A stretch of 40,064 nt of DNA from an uncultured bacterium (GCA_900548225.1 URJM01000012.1:1-40064), one strand, 5' to 3'. Numbered from the stretch's first letter, positions 23,626-32,900 are shown. A program made the numbers and translations. The notes: generated by a model not told the origin, from the letters alone.

Positions 23626-24126
23626 ATGACGACAATGGCAAAGATGACACAGAAGGAGCGCATTCTGGCGCTGTTGAAGCGGGATGCGCGTATATCGGTA
23701 GAAGAGCTTGCGGCCCGCCTTGCAGTCGCTCCCTCCAAGATAGAGAAGGCCATTGAGGAGCTGGAGTCCGACGGGACGATTGTCGGCTATGCGGCGATTG
23801 TCGGCGACGACCAGGAGAAGTCCACCCGTGCCATCATCGAGGTTCAGATTCAGCCGGAGCGTGATGCCGGCTTTGACAACATTGCCGAGCGCATCTGCAA
23901 GTTTGACGAGGTGGTTTCGGCGTATTTGGTATCTGGCCGTTACGACCTTCACCTGGAGGTAGTCGGCAATTCGTTGCAGGAAGTCGCTCATTTTGTGGCG
24001 AGCAAGCTTTCCACGCAGCCTGGTGTGAAGAGTTGTGCGACCCTTTTCCTCCTGAAGAAATACAAGGAATCTGGAATCGAGTTCAGCAAGGAGGAGAATT
24101 ATGAGCGTCTCAAAATCACCATGTAA
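23626..24126 (+). CDS. Lrp/AsnC family transcriptional regulator
   Basis: Lrp/AsnC proteins are DNA-binding regulators that respond to amino acids. The product (166 residues from ATG 23626) has an N-terminal winged helix-turn-helix, MTQKERILALLKRDARISVE and EELAARLAVAPSKIEKAIEE, and a C-terminal ligand-binding RAM domain (RAIIEVQIQPERDAGFDNIA, VVSAYLVSGRYDLHLEVVG). ATG 23635 or 23644 are equally possible starts, since the helix-turn-helix begins only after them. The stop overlaps the downstream aminotransferase gene by 26 bases. That pairing recalls the yugG-yugH pair of Bacillus, so it likely controls the aminotransferase. Confidence 0.9.
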   Translation: MTTMAKMTQKERILALLKRDARISVEELAARLAVAPSKIEKAIEELESDGTIVGYAAIVGDDQEKSTRAIIEVQIQPERDAGFDNIAERICKFDEVVSAYLVSGRYDLHLEVVGNSLQEVAHFVASKLSTQPGVKSCATLFLLKKYKESGIEFSKEENYERLKITM

Positions 24127-25333
24127 TTCCCGCGGGAAGGGGGGCAAGTCCGTCGAGGCTGTGGTTCGCCCGCGGGTTGCGTCCCACGTGGCCGGTCTTC
24201 CGAAGAGTGGCATCCGCGACTTCTTCGACCTGGTCAGCTGCATGGACAACGTGATTTCGCTGGGCATTGGCGAGCCTGACTTTGTGACCCCCTGGAATGT
24301 CCGGGAGGCGGTCATCTACTCCATCCAGCGTGGATTCACCCACTACACCTCCAATCTGGGCGACTTGGGGCTCAGGAAGGCGGTCTGCAAGTATTTCGAG
24401 GAGAGATACGGCGGCAAATACTCCCCCCAGACCGAGTGCATCATCACGGTGGGTGTCTCCGAGGGGCTTGACATCGCGGTGCGGGCGGTGGTTTCCGCCG
24501 GCGACGAGGTGCTCTACCACGAGCCGTGCTATGTCTCATACGCGCCCACGGTCCGCATGGCCTACGGCGTCCCCGTGCCTGTCACGAGCCGTGCCGAGCA
24601 CGACTTTGTCGTGCAGGCGGAGGACTTGGAGGCGGCCGTCACCCCGCGCACGAAGGTGCTTATGCTCAACTACCCGAACAACCCGACCGGCGCGGGAATG
24701 ACCTGGGAGGACAAGCAGAAGATCGCCCGGTTCGCAATCAAGCACGACCTGATTGTCTTCTCCGATGAAATCTACGAGGACCTCTCATACGTCCCCCGTT
24801 CTCCCTCCATTGCGACGATACCCGGGATGCACGAGCGCACGGTGGTCTTCAACGGCTTCAGCAAGGCCTTTGCGATGACTGGCTTCAGGATCGCCTACGC
24901 CGTGGGGCCCCACGACCTCATCGACGCCATGATGAAGATCCACCAGTATACGATGCTTTGCGCACCAGGCCCCTGCCAGATTGGCGCCAGGGAGGCGCTG
25001 ACCAACGGCGCCGAGGAGCGGGAGGCGATGCGTGTCGAATACGAGGAGCGGCGCAATGTGATTGTGAAGGGCTTCAACGACATGGGGCTGCCGTGCTTCA
25101 TGCCCCGGGGCGCATTCTACGTCTTCCCGTGCATCAAGTCCACGGGCATGACATCGATGGAGTTTTCGAAGGCGCTTCTTGAGGAGGAGCGGGTCGCCGC
25201 CGTCCCCGGCAGCGCATTCGGCACGTCAGGCGAAGGGTACATCCGGTGCTCATACGCGACGAGCATGGCGGATATCCTGGAGGCGCTGAAACGCATCCGG
25301 AACTTCCTCGGAAGACGAAAGCTCCTCAAGTAG
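24101..25333 (+). CDS. Class I/II PLP-dependent aminotransferase
   Basis: The 410-residue protein is an aspartate-aminotransferase-fold enzyme: SLGIGEPDFVTPWNVREAVI, GFTHYTSNLGDLGLRKAV, ITVGVSEGLDIAVRAV, LNYPNNPTGAGM, SDEIYEDLSY, the PLP lysine in FNGFSKAFAMTGFRIAYAVG, and RGAFYVFP near the end. Its amino-acid substrate (aromatic, alanine or aspartate-like) cannot be fixed by motifs alone. A strong Shine-Dalgarno AAGGAGGAG at 24088-24096 lies inside the upstream regulator gene and supports ATG 24101. Translational coupling with the Lrp regulator is likely. Confidence 0.93.
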   Translation: MSVSKSPCNSRGKGGKSVEAVVRPRVASHVAGLPKSGIRDFFDLVSCMDNVISLGIGEPDFVTPWNVREAVIYSIQRGFTHYTSNLGDLGLRKAVCKYFEERYGGKYSPQTECIITVGVSEGLDIAVRAVVSAGDEVLYHEPCYVSYAPTVRMAYGVPVPVTSRAEHDFVVQAEDLEAAVTPRTKVLMLNYPNNPTGAGMTWEDKQKIARFAIKHDLIVFSDEIYEDLSYVPRSPSIATIPGMHERTVVFNGFSKAFAMTGFRIAYAVGPHDLIDAMMKIHQYTMLCAPGPCQIGAREALTNGAEEREAMRVEYEERRNVIVKGFNDMGLPCFMPRGAFYVFPCIKSTGMTSMEFSKALLEEERVAAVPGSAFGTSGEGYIRCSYATSMADILEALKRIRNFLGRRKLLK

Positions 25334-25354
25334 CAAACCCTCGGCGAAGACAGG

Positions 25355-25933
25355 ATGATAAGCCTCACAAATACCTGGCAGATACTCGAGTTCCCCGAAG
25401 AATTCAGGGGGCGTCGAGTCGAGTGCGACATGGGGTGCGGGAAGGGACGCTTCACCGTGGAACTGGCACGACGCAACCCCGGCTCGCTCGTCCTCTGCAA
25501 CGACCTAATCTCCGAAAGGCTGAGGATTGTGGAACGACGGGCCGCGCGGGCGGGGGCGGCAAACCTCCTCGCACTGCGGGCAACCAGCCTCGCACTGGTC
25601 TCATACCAACTCCCCCCGAACTCCATCGACAGGCTGCATCTGCTCTGCCCCGACCCATGGCCCAAGAAAAGCCATCTGGCCAGGCGCCTGGTCTGCACGG
25701 ACTTCCTCTGCCGAGTCCCCAGAGTCCTGAAAAAGGGAGGAATCTTCCACCTCTCGACGGACTACACGCCATACTACGAGGACTGGCTCAGGATGTTCGA
25801 AAACCTCAAGGATATCTACGAACCCGCACCCCACGGCATCGACGACATGGCGGATGTCAAGACCGACTTCGAACTGAAGTGGAACGCCATGGGGCAGGAG
25901 GTCCACCACCTGTGCGTCGCAGTGCGGCCGTAG
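25355..25933 (+). CDS. trmB: tRNA (guanine46-N7)-methyltransferase TrmB
   Basis: TrmB makes m7G46 in the variable loop of tRNAs. The 192-residue protein has the SAM motif CDMGCGKGRFTVELARRNP, the acidic second motif, and the family hallmark LCPDPWPKKSHLARRLV at about 98-114. STDYTPYYEDWLRMF and TDFELKWNAMGQ are near the end. It is slightly short at the N-terminus but all catalytic motifs are present. It follows the aminotransferase by 21 bases. Confidence 0.94.
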   Translation: MISLTNTWQILEFPEEFRGRRVECDMGCGKGRFTVELARRNPGSLVLCNDLISERLRIVERRAARAGAANLLALRATSLALVSYQLPPNSIDRLHLLCPDPWPKKSHLARRLVCTDFLCRVPRVLKKGGIFHLSTDYTPYYEDWLRMFENLKDIYEPAPHGIDDMADVKTDFELKWNAMGQEVHHLCVAVRP

Positions 25934-25987
25934 GGCGCAACCCCAGCGCAATTTATAGTACCCGCCTGTCCGGAACGGTCGCCCACA

Positions 25988-27037
25988 GTGAAAATCCTTG
26001 TCGTAAAACCCAGCAGTCTAGGAGACATCGTCCACGCGCTCTTCGCAGTCCAGGCATTGCGCGTGGCAATGCCATCTGCCGAGATCTGGTGGGTTGCAAA
26101 TGACTCGTTGTCGTCAATTGTCTCGCTTTGTCCAGGCATACGCGTCATCCCGTTTCCCAGGAAGTCCTGGAGCCGTTTGAGGGGCTTCCTGCATGAGCTT
26201 CGCGTTCAGGAGTTTGACGCGGTTCTTGACTTCCAGGGGCTGTTGCGCAGCGCCCTCATCAGCTGGGCGGCACGGAGTCCATCCAGGTATGGCTTCAGGC
26301 AATCCCGGGAGGGGGCGCGGTTCTTTTACACCAGGCGCGTGGATCTGCCCTCGGGGATTGACCACGCCGTCGAGAAGAACCTCTATCTGGTGAAGGAGTT
26401 TCTTGGGGACAGGGGGCTGGCGATGCCCGAGGTTCCCGGCGACATCAGCCTGTCCCTTCCCGCGGAGTGGCAGGAGGAGGCGGAGCGCCTTGTCGCCGCC
26501 CATGGCTTTGCGGGGCGTCCATTGCTTGCGGTCGGCGCATCCTCCCGTTGGGCAAGCAAGTCCTGGGCGGAGGAGTACTTCTCGGAGGTCCTGAAGGGCG
26601 TCCTTGCGGCGCGTCCCGGGGTCGCCGTATGGCTTCTGGGGTCTCCAGACGAGCGGGACCGTGCGGAGCGGGTCCGCATGCTCTGCGGCAGCCGTGCCGT
26701 CGTGAATCTTGCGGGGCTGACGTCGATGGGGGGGCTCTGTGCGCTGCTTTCGCGGTCGAATGCGCTCTTCACCAACGACAGCGGCCCCATGCACATCGCT
26801 GCCCTGGAGGGCGTTCCGTGCGTCGCCAACTTTGGGTCGACCAATCCCGCGCTGACGGGACCGTACGGGCCTCCTGGCCGGCACTATGTCGTCAAGTCGC
26901 TCTGCCCTCAGTCCCCCTGTTTCCAGCGCGAGTGCCCCCGCGGCGACAATTCGCTGTGTTCCCAGGGGATTGGGATATCCGTGGTCGTGGGAGAGATACT
27001 GAAACGTCTGGACGTGCAGTCCACCCAGGTGAAATGA
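25988..27037 (+). CDS. waaC: Glycosyltransferase family 9 protein (heptosyltransferase I-like)
   Basis: GT9 enzymes add heptose (or related sugars) to the lipopolysaccharide inner core at the inner face of the inner membrane. The 349-residue protein has the family start KILVVKPSSLGDIVHALFAV, a DFQGLLRSAL motif, LAVGASSRWASKSWAEEYF, and the nucleotide-sugar site FTNDSGPMHIAALEGVPCVANFG. Similarity to WaaC is stronger than to WaaF, but the sugar is uncertain. It starts with GTG 25988 and ends overlapping the next ATG by 4 bases. A TATAGT near 25957 could be a -10, without a clear -35. Confidence 0.88.
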   Translation: MKILVVKPSSLGDIVHALFAVQALRVAMPSAEIWWVANDSLSSIVSLCPGIRVIPFPRKSWSRLRGFLHELRVQEFDAVLDFQGLLRSALISWAARSPSRYGFRQSREGARFFYTRRVDLPSGIDHAVEKNLYLVKEFLGDRGLAMPEVPGDISLSLPAEWQEEAERLVAAHGFAGRPLLAVGASSRWASKSWAEEYFSEVLKGVLAARPGVAVWLLGSPDERDRAERVRMLCGSRAVVNLAGLTSMGGLCALLSRSNALFTNDSGPMHIAALEGVPCVANFGSTNPALTGPYGPPGRHYVVKSLCPQSPCFQRECPRGDNSLCSQGIGISVVVGEILKRLDVQSTQVK

Positions 27038-27639
27038 AGAGACTTCTTTGCATAACCGTTTCGGCGATGGCCGAGAACTGCTACCTTGTCTGGGACGATG
27101 CGTCGAAGGAGGCGCTGGTCTTTGACCCTGGCGATGGCGCGGAGGAGATTTCCGCCGCCATTGAGAAGGCCGGCCTCAAGCCCGCGGGGATTCTTCTGAC
27201 CCATGCGCATTTCGACCACATCGGGGGGATTCCGGGCCTGGTTTCCAGGTATGGACTTCCCGTGTGGTGCCCGCCGGAGGATTTGCCGCTCTACTCCTCG
27301 CCGATGAACTGCATGATGCCCTGGCACGGCGCGGTCAAGGGGCTTCCCGCCCCCACGGACGCGCCGCTCCCGTCCTTCGGATTCCAGGTCCTCAAGACCC
27401 CCGGCCATACTCCGGGAGGCCGGTGCTACTACTTTCCTGAAGAGGGATTTGTCCTTACGGGGGACACGCTCTTCGCAGGCTCCGTGGGCCGGACTGACTT
27501 CCCCGGCGGCTCCGAGACTGACCTGCGCAAGTCAATCCTCGACGTCCTCTTCACGCTGCCGCCAAAGACCGTCGCCTATCCGGGGCATGGCCCCAGGACG
27601 ACTATCGCCATCGAAAAGATGGACCCCTTCTTCAGCTAG
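27034..27639 (+). CDS. Metallo-beta-lactamase-fold hydrolase (glyoxalase II-like)
   Basis: The 201-residue protein has the zinc-binding THAHFDHIGG motif (H57, H59, D61, H62), TPGHTPGG, LTGDTLFAGSVGRTDFPGGS, and YPGHGPRTTI. This is the glyoxalase-II-like branch of the metallo-beta-lactamase fold, which usually hydrolyses thioesters such as S-lactoylglutathione. Small orphan members like this one have unknown substrates. ATG 27034 overlaps the heptosyltransferase stop (ATGA). Confidence 0.9.
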   Translation: MKRLLCITVSAMAENCYLVWDDASKEALVFDPGDGAEEISAAIEKAGLKPAGILLTHAHFDHIGGIPGLVSRYGLPVWCPPEDLPLYSSPMNCMMPWHGAVKGLPAPTDAPLPSFGFQVLKTPGHTPGGRCYYFPEEGFVLTGDTLFAGSVGRTDFPGGSETDLRKSILDVLFTLPPKTVAYPGHGPRTTIAIEKMDPFFS

Positions 27640-27696
27640 AGGAGAATGCGCGGCGCCTTCAAGAATTTCCTGCATTAAACCTGTTTTCTAGAGTAA

Positions 27697-29463
27697 ATGA
27701 CGATGCTTGATCCAACCAGGATGGCCGACTGGCAGATTGCCGAGGCCGCCGAGGCCACCATGCGCACCCCCGGGGAGCTGGGGGAGGCCATGGGGCTGCT
27801 TTCCGAAGAAATCATTCCATACGGACGCCAGATTGCCCGCGTCGACCAGTCTGCCATACGGCGGCGACTGGCGGATGCACCCCGTGGAAAGTATGTCAAC
27901 GTGACTGCAATCACCCCGACGCCGCTGGGCGAGGGCAAGACCACCACCACAATCGGGCTCATCGAGGGGCTGGCCAGGCGGGGGCGCCGTGCAATGGGCG
28001 CAATCCGGCAGCCATCGGGAGGCCCGACCTTCAATATCAAGGGATCCGCCGCCGGCGGAGGCCTGGCGCAGTGCATCCCCCTGACAACCTTCTCAATGGG
28101 GCTGACGGGGGACATCGACAGAATCACAAATGCCCACAATCTGGGGATGGTGGCGCTCACCAGCAGGATGCAGCATGAACGCAACTACGATGACGAACAG
28201 CTGGCAAAGCGGAATCTCAGGCGCCTCGACATCGACCCGGAACGGGTTCAGATGCGGTGGGTCATGGACCTCTGCGCACAGGCACTGAGAAACATCACGA
28301 TAGGACAGGGCGGCAAGATGGACGGATATCCGATGCAGTCCGGGTTCGACATCGCCGTCTCAAGCGAACTGATGGCAATCCTGGCGATGGCCGACGACCT
28401 CCGGGATTTGCGGGAGCGCATCGGCAGGATAATCGTGGCGTACAGCCGTTCCGGATCCCCCGTCACCACCCGCGACCTGGAGGTGGATGGCGCAATGACC
28501 GCATTCCTGGTGGACGCGCTGAACCCGACGCTCATCTCGACCCTGGAAGGCCAGCCAATCCTGGTCCACGCGGGGCCCTTCGCGAATATCGCGATTGGCC
28601 AAAGCTCGATTATCGCAGACCAGATCGGCGTCCGATGCTCCGACTACCATGTCACGGAGAGCGGATTCGCATCCGACATCGGATACGAGAAGTTCGTGGA
28701 CCTGAAGTGCCGCGCCAGCGGGCTTGCGCCGGACGCAGTCGTGATTGTCGCGACTATCCGCGCGCTCAAGATGCATGGCGGCGGACCTGCGGTCAAGCCA
28801 GGCGCACCCCTGGACGACGTCTATGTCCACGAGAATCTTCCGCTTGTGGAGGCGGGCTGCCAGAATCTTCTGGCGCACCTGGAGATTGTCCGCAAGTCCG
28901 GTGTCCAGCCGGTGGTCTGCATCAACCACTTCTACACCGACACCGACGAGGAGGTGCGTCTTGTCAGGCGTCTCTCCGAGGAGGCGGGCGCCCTGACTGC
29001 GGTTTCGAAGCACTGGCAGTATGGCGGGGACGGCGCCCTTGAGCTGGCGGAGGCCGTGGAGGAGGCATGCCGCCGTCCCAGCAATTTCCGTTTCTTCTAC
29101 AACGGGAGCGACACCGTGGAGGAGCGCATCCAGGCGATTGCGCGCCAGGTCTACGGGGCGGGCGGCGTGGAGTTCCTGCCGACGGCGCGGGGGAAGCTGG
29201 AGCTCTACGAGAAGGACCCGGCCATCTCGAAGCTGCCTGTCTGCATGGTCAAGACCCACCTTTCGCTCTCCCACGACCCGACGCTCAAGGGGCGCCCCAC
29301 GGGATTCACGCTGCCCGTCCGCGACATTCTCATCTACCAGGGCGCGGGATTCATCGTCCCCGTCGCGGGGGACATCAAGCTGATGCCAGGCACCTCGTCA
29401 AATCCGGCCTTCCGGAGGATTGACGTGGATGTGGAGACTGGCAAGATACACGGACTCTTCTGA
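27697..29463 (+). CDS. fhs: Formate--tetrahydrofolate ligase
   Basis: Fhs makes 10-formyl-THF from formate, THF and ATP, feeding purines, fMet-tRNA and acetyl-CoA or glycine pathways in anaerobes. The 588-residue protein is complete, with the ATP loop TPTPLGEGKTTTTIGLIEGL, the FNIKGSAAGGG and DIDRITNAHNLGMV regions, and FIVPVAGDIKLMPG near the end. It is a little longer than the usual ~556. ATG 27721 (MADWQIAEAAE) is an alternative start. No strong Shine-Dalgarno is visible. Confidence 0.95.
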   Translation: MTMLDPTRMADWQIAEAAEATMRTPGELGEAMGLLSEEIIPYGRQIARVDQSAIRRRLADAPRGKYVNVTAITPTPLGEGKTTTTIGLIEGLARRGRRAMGAIRQPSGGPTFNIKGSAAGGGLAQCIPLTTFSMGLTGDIDRITNAHNLGMVALTSRMQHERNYDDEQLAKRNLRRLDIDPERVQMRWVMDLCAQALRNITIGQGGKMDGYPMQSGFDIAVSSELMAILAMADDLRDLRERIGRIIVAYSRSGSPVTTRDLEVDGAMTAFLVDALNPTLISTLEGQPILVHAGPFANIAIGQSSIIADQIGVRCSDYHVTESGFASDIGYEKFVDLKCRASGLAPDAVVIVATIRALKMHGGGPAVKPGAPLDDVYVHENLPLVEAGCQNLLAHLEIVRKSGVQPVVCINHFYTDTDEEVRLVRRLSEEAGALTAVSKHWQYGGDGALELAEAVEEACRRPSNFRFFYNGSDTVEERIQAIARQVYGAGGVEFLPTARGKLELYEKDPAISKLPVCMVKTHLSLSHDPTLKGRPTGFTLPVRDILIYQGAGFIVPVAGDIKLMPGTSSNPAFRRIDVDVETGKIHGLF

Positions 29464-29490
29464 CAGGGCAGTTCGCTGCCGTTTCCAGGG

Positions 29491-30744
29491 ATGAAAGCTG
29501 TCTGCATACCATGCGTAGGTTCGGTCGAAATCGGCGACCTTCTGCCGATTGTCGAGCATCCGCTCTTCCAGCGCCTGCGCCGTTGCCAGCAGCTTGGCCT
29601 CAATGACATCGTCTTTCCAGGCGCCCGGCACACCAGGTTCGAGCATGCGGTCGGAGTCCTGGGGCGCACGCGCCTTGCCGCGCAACTGCAGCGGCTGGAC
29701 GCGCAGTCGACCCGGCATCTCGAGGTCTTCGCGCTTCTCCATGACATCGGCCACGGCCCCTGTTCGCATCAAATCGAACCCGTCCTCAACAAGAGCCACC
29801 ATGAGCGTGGCCAGGAATGCCTTCGGGAAATGGAATCCGCCATCCGCTCCTGCGGCGTCGAACCGGAGGTGATTTCCGCAATGCTCGCGGGAAGGGAGCC
29901 GCTGGCGAACTGGGTCGCCGACAGGAATCTCGGAACCGACAAGCTGGACTATCTCGAAAGGGACGCATTCCATATCGGATTCACAGGAACGCCATCAATA
30001 CAGACAATCCAGCAACAAACCGTTCTGGCGGACGACGGAATCCTGGCGCTCCGCGAAAAGTTCATAGAAGACGGAAAGCGCCTCCAGAAGTTCTACTCGT
30101 ATCTGCATCAGCACGGATACCTGAACAAGACCGCGCTCGCCGCACAGCGGATGCTGCAGCGCGCCGCACAGGAGGAGCTGCTCCTCTGCGACAACCCCGA
30201 CGAGGCATCCGAAAAGACCTGGACGATGACGGACGACGAGCTATGGGGCTGGCTCCGGCGCGCAAGGTCGCCCCTGGCACGCAGGCTTGCCGCAGGGCTG
30301 CTCAACCGAAGCCTCTACCGTACGTGCCTCTGCGTCAAGCCCGACGGGTACGCATACGTCGAGAACGCCGTCGGCAAGGCGATGGTTGTCCAGGAATGGC
30401 CGCGCCAGAAGCTCTCCAGGGTATCCAGCCAGCTTCTCTCCCTTGAGAGGGTGCGCGCCACCGAGGACCGCCTGGCGGAGGCGGCGGGGCTGAAGCCGGG
30501 CGAACTCATCCTGGCGGCAATGCCATATTTCACAAAGCTGCTTCCGAAGGACCTGCGAATCGCAAATGGCGGAAGGAACGACTATTGGCTCTTCGAAAAG
30601 GACAAGGACCACAAGGCGTCCCTCGAAAGCGACTACCTCAGGACATTCGCAATCCGAATCGTCGTCCCGGACAAGCATCGCTCCCGAATCGCCGAAGAGG
30701 CAGGCACGCTTCTCGCCGCGTTGGAAGGCACCAGGGAGCCGTGA
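29491..30744 (+). CDS. HD-domain phosphohydrolase
   Basis: The 417-residue protein belongs to the dGTPase/YwfO-like HD group: RFEHAVGVLG, LLHDIGHGPCSH with the metal-binding His-Asp pair, and the distal TDKLDYLERDAFHIGFTG with the last metal ligand Asp. A long C-terminal region contains no other domain that I recognise. Members hydrolyse nucleotides or their phosphates; the substrate here is unknown. It starts 27 bases after fhs. Confidence 0.88.
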   Translation: MKAVCIPCVGSVEIGDLLPIVEHPLFQRLRRCQQLGLNDIVFPGARHTRFEHAVGVLGRTRLAAQLQRLDAQSTRHLEVFALLHDIGHGPCSHQIEPVLNKSHHERGQECLREMESAIRSCGVEPEVISAMLAGREPLANWVADRNLGTDKLDYLERDAFHIGFTGTPSIQTIQQQTVLADDGILALREKFIEDGKRLQKFYSYLHQHGYLNKTALAAQRMLQRAAQEELLLCDNPDEASEKTWTMTDDELWGWLRRARSPLARRLAAGLLNRSLYRTCLCVKPDGYAYVENAVGKAMVVQEWPRQKLSRVSSQLLSLERVRATEDRLAEAAGLKPGELILAAMPYFTKLLPKDLRIANGGRNDYWLFEKDKDHKASLESDYLRTFAIRIVVPDKHRSRIAEEAGTLLAALEGTREP

Positions 30745-30950
30745 TCCCGGGAGGGGCCTCTGCGGGCGCCCCGGCTTCGTCTGCAACTGCCGACTCCACC
30801 CCCTCCATGGCCGAAGGCGCGAATGCGCTTGAATCTGAAACTTGAATCGAAGGAACCCCCATTTCCTAATCCCTCGAAAACAGGGTATATTACGCAATTC
30901 AGTCGGTTGTGCCGCCCCCGTGGGATTTTTCGATAGGAGCGAAAAAAGTC
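30745..30950 (+). promoter_or_regulatory. Intergenic region before the PTS EIIA gene
   Basis: No gene is seen in these 206 bases. A TATATT at 30886-30891 may be a -10 element, but the -35 position (around 30863) does not match well. AGGAGC at 30935-30940 is the likely ribosome site, 10 bases before the EIIA ATG at 30951. Short reading frames here are incidental. Confidence 0.35.
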
Positions 30951-31403
30951 ATGAGAATTTCAGAGTATTTGAATCCTGGCCTGGTCAAATTGGACCTGCG
31001 CAGTGAAACGAAGGACGACCTCTTCGTGGAGATGGTCCAGCTCTTCGTGAAGAATGGCTTGATTCAGGATGCGGACGAGGCGGTCCGCGTCCTGGAGGAG
31101 CGCGAGGAGAAGATGTCCACCGGCGTCGGCAATGGCGTTGGCCTTCCCCACGGCAAGTTGCCCGGCGCGAAGCACTCCCTGCTGGCGCTTGGCATTTCGA
31201 AGAATGGCATTGACTACGACTCGCTGGATGGCGAGCCCGTGTACATTGTCATCACGATCTTTGCGAATCCCGAGAATCCCGCCCAGCACATCGAGGTGTT
31301 GGCGGAGATTTCGCGGCTTTTTGCGATTCCCGAGTTTGCCCGTCGGATTCGTTCCGCCCACAGTGCGGACGAGGTGCTGAGCATCATTGCCGCGCAGGAG
31401 TAG
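30951..31403 (+). CDS. PTS EIIA (fructose/nitrogen-type, PtsN-like) protein
   Basis: This 150-residue protein matches PTS EIIA domain 2, with the phosphorylatable histidine H67 in GVGNGVGLPHGKL and the surrounding EEREEKMSTG. Also present are GISKNGIDYDSLDGEPVYIV and AQHIEVLAEISRLF. As a stand-alone domain without EIIB/EIIC neighbours it resembles PtsN-type regulatory EIIA proteins. Together with the HPr-like protein at 4606 it may be part of a regulatory phosphorelay; no enzyme I is in the window. A terminator follows, and the V-ATPase operon begins. Confidence 0.9.
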   Translation: MRISEYLNPGLVKLDLRSETKDDLFVEMVQLFVKNGLIQDADEAVRVLEEREEKMSTGVGNGVGLPHGKLPGAKHSLLALGISKNGIDYDSLDGEPVYIVITIFANPENPAQHIEVLAEISRLFAIPEFARRIRSAHSADEVLSIIAAQE

Positions 31404-31442
31404 GCTTCCTTTGCTCCCTCTCCGCGTGGATTGCCGCATCCT

Positions 31443-31474
31443 CGCCTCCCCCTCTCTTCAGGCGGGGCGTTTTT
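31443..31474 (+). terminator. Intrinsic terminator before the V-ATPase operon
   Basis: CGCCTCCCC at 31443-31451 pairs with GGCGGGGCG at 31461-31469 (one mismatch, one wobble), followed at once by TTTTT. It lies 40 bases after the EIIA stop and 27 bases before the first V-ATPase gene, so it probably separates the two units. Confidence 0.55.
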
Positions 31475-31500
31475 CTGTATCGTAGGAGTTCTTCAAGACA

Positions 31501-31812
31501 ATGGAAGAGTTGTTGGAACGGATGCTTGCCGTTGATCAGCAGGGCGAGGCCCTGGTGAAGTCGGCAGAGGAACAGGCGGTTCGTATCCGTGAGGAGAGTT
31601 CCCGCGAGCTGGCCGCCAAGAGCGCGGAGGCGTCGAGGCTTCTTTCCGAGGAGTGCCGTCGCCTGGAAGAGGAGGCGGTCAGTGGTGCGGAGCGCCAGAA
31701 GGCCGAGGCGCTGAAGGCCTCCGCGAGTCGTCTTTCTCCGCGTGCGGAGTCATTTTCGAAGGAGCTCGAGTCGTACCGCTACAAGCTCCTCAAGGAACTT
31801 TTGGCGGTGTGA
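31501..31812 (+). CDS. V/A-type ATPase subunit G/H-like coiled-coil protein
   Basis: The 103-residue product is almost entirely a charged coiled coil, MEELLERMLAVDQQGEALVK followed by Glu/Ala/Arg-rich helix, similar to the peripheral stalk subunit (H or G) of V/A-type ATPases, which pairs with subunit E. Sequence identity of such coiled coils is weak, so the call rests on length, composition and position as first gene of the ATPase operon. TAGGAG near 31484 is a plausible ribosome site. Confidence 0.7.
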   Translation: MEELLERMLAVDQQGEALVKSAEEQAVRIREESSRELAAKSAEASRLLSEECRRLEEEAVSGAERQKAEALKASASRLSPRAESFSKELESYRYKLLKELLAV

Positions 31813-31882
31813 TGACCGGGCGTCCCGGCCATACGCCGCAGACTTCTTCCAAGGATTCAGTTTTTCGAGGACGAAACTCTGG

Positions 31883-32900
31883 ATGCCATCGTTATCGTTC
31901 AATCTAGGTCTGGACTTTCTCTATGCCCGCGTGCATGGGTGGTGGTCCCAAAGCGCCCATGGCGCGACTTTGGAGAGCCTCATCCGTGCTGCGACGGAGG
32001 AGAACTTCTTCCACGTGCTTCAGAGCAGCGGCGTAATGGCGGTCTCCGGCCCCGAGCGTGTCCTGGAGCAGTTTTTGGTGCGCCAGTATGACCGCCTGGG
32101 GCAGCTGGGTTCCCGTTCGTCCAACGCATTCCACGCCTATACGGAGGTGTTGCGCGGCAATCTGGAGCGTGAGAACTACAAGACTATTCTCAACTACAGG
32201 TTTTTCCCTGAGCGCGAGACCCATCTTGGGGATGCCTTGATACGTTTCCCTGGCCGGACTTCCCAGAACAACGACTTGCTGGCATTGCTGGACGCCACCA
32301 CCGACGAGCAGTTCATACGACTCTTCGAGAGGGCGTCGGGAAGCTCCGAAATGGCCGAGGTGGCGAGGAGGCTCTCCAAGGACGGGGATGTCATGAGCGC
32401 GGAGTGCGCCATCGACAACCTCTCCACCAAGGCCGAACTCGCGGCAATCGCACGGCTTGACCGCACGACGCGCAGGGTGCTGCGGCGGCTGCGCGGATGC
32501 CAGATCGACCACATCAACATCATCACTCTTCTCCGAAACGCAAGCTTCCACCACCTGGACGCAAAGAGCCTCTCGGACGCATGGATGGACGGCGGCCTCG
32601 AACTGGACAAGCACCTCTTCCTGAAACTCGCCGAGGCATCCTCACCCGACGACGTGGTCCACCACCTCCCCCAAACATACCGGCACCTCCTCGCCCACGA
32701 AGGCGCAATGTCCTCCTTCGGGGGGGCGGAGAACAATCTCCACCGGCAGGGAATACTTCCGCGACGCGTCAAACCCCGAATGCAGCGTCGCCGCGTACCC
32801 GATTCTCCTCGAGCTTGAGACAATCAACCTCTCACGCATCTACGAGGGCATCCGCTTCAATCTCCCTCCCCAGGACATCGCCGCGATGATGATCATCTGA
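31883..32900 (+). pseudogene. V-type ATPase subunit C (AC39/AhaC-like), frame broken by an extra G
   Basis: Subunit C (AC39/d-like) joins the central rotor to the membrane ring. The reading frame from ATG 31883 is good to about 32720 (FLYARVHGWWSQSAHG; ALLDATTDEQFIRLFERASG). As given, it then runs into an odd Arg/Pro-rich tail and stops at 32818. In the +1 frame the text changes to REYFRDASNPECSVAAYPIL, LELETINLSRIYEGIRFNLP and PQDIAAMMII, ending at 32900, which is the expected family C-terminus. The switch fits one extra G in the seven-G run at 32720-32726. With six Gs the protein is about 338 residues, normal for the family. It may be a sequencing error, a slip-prone tract, or real inactivation. 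Confidence 0.85.

Noticed and set aside
31742..31882. Earlier start of subunit C at 31742
   Set aside because: It overlaps the coiled-coil subunit gene in another frame and yields a Ser/Arg-rich leader; ATG 31883 with GAGGA upstream fits the family.
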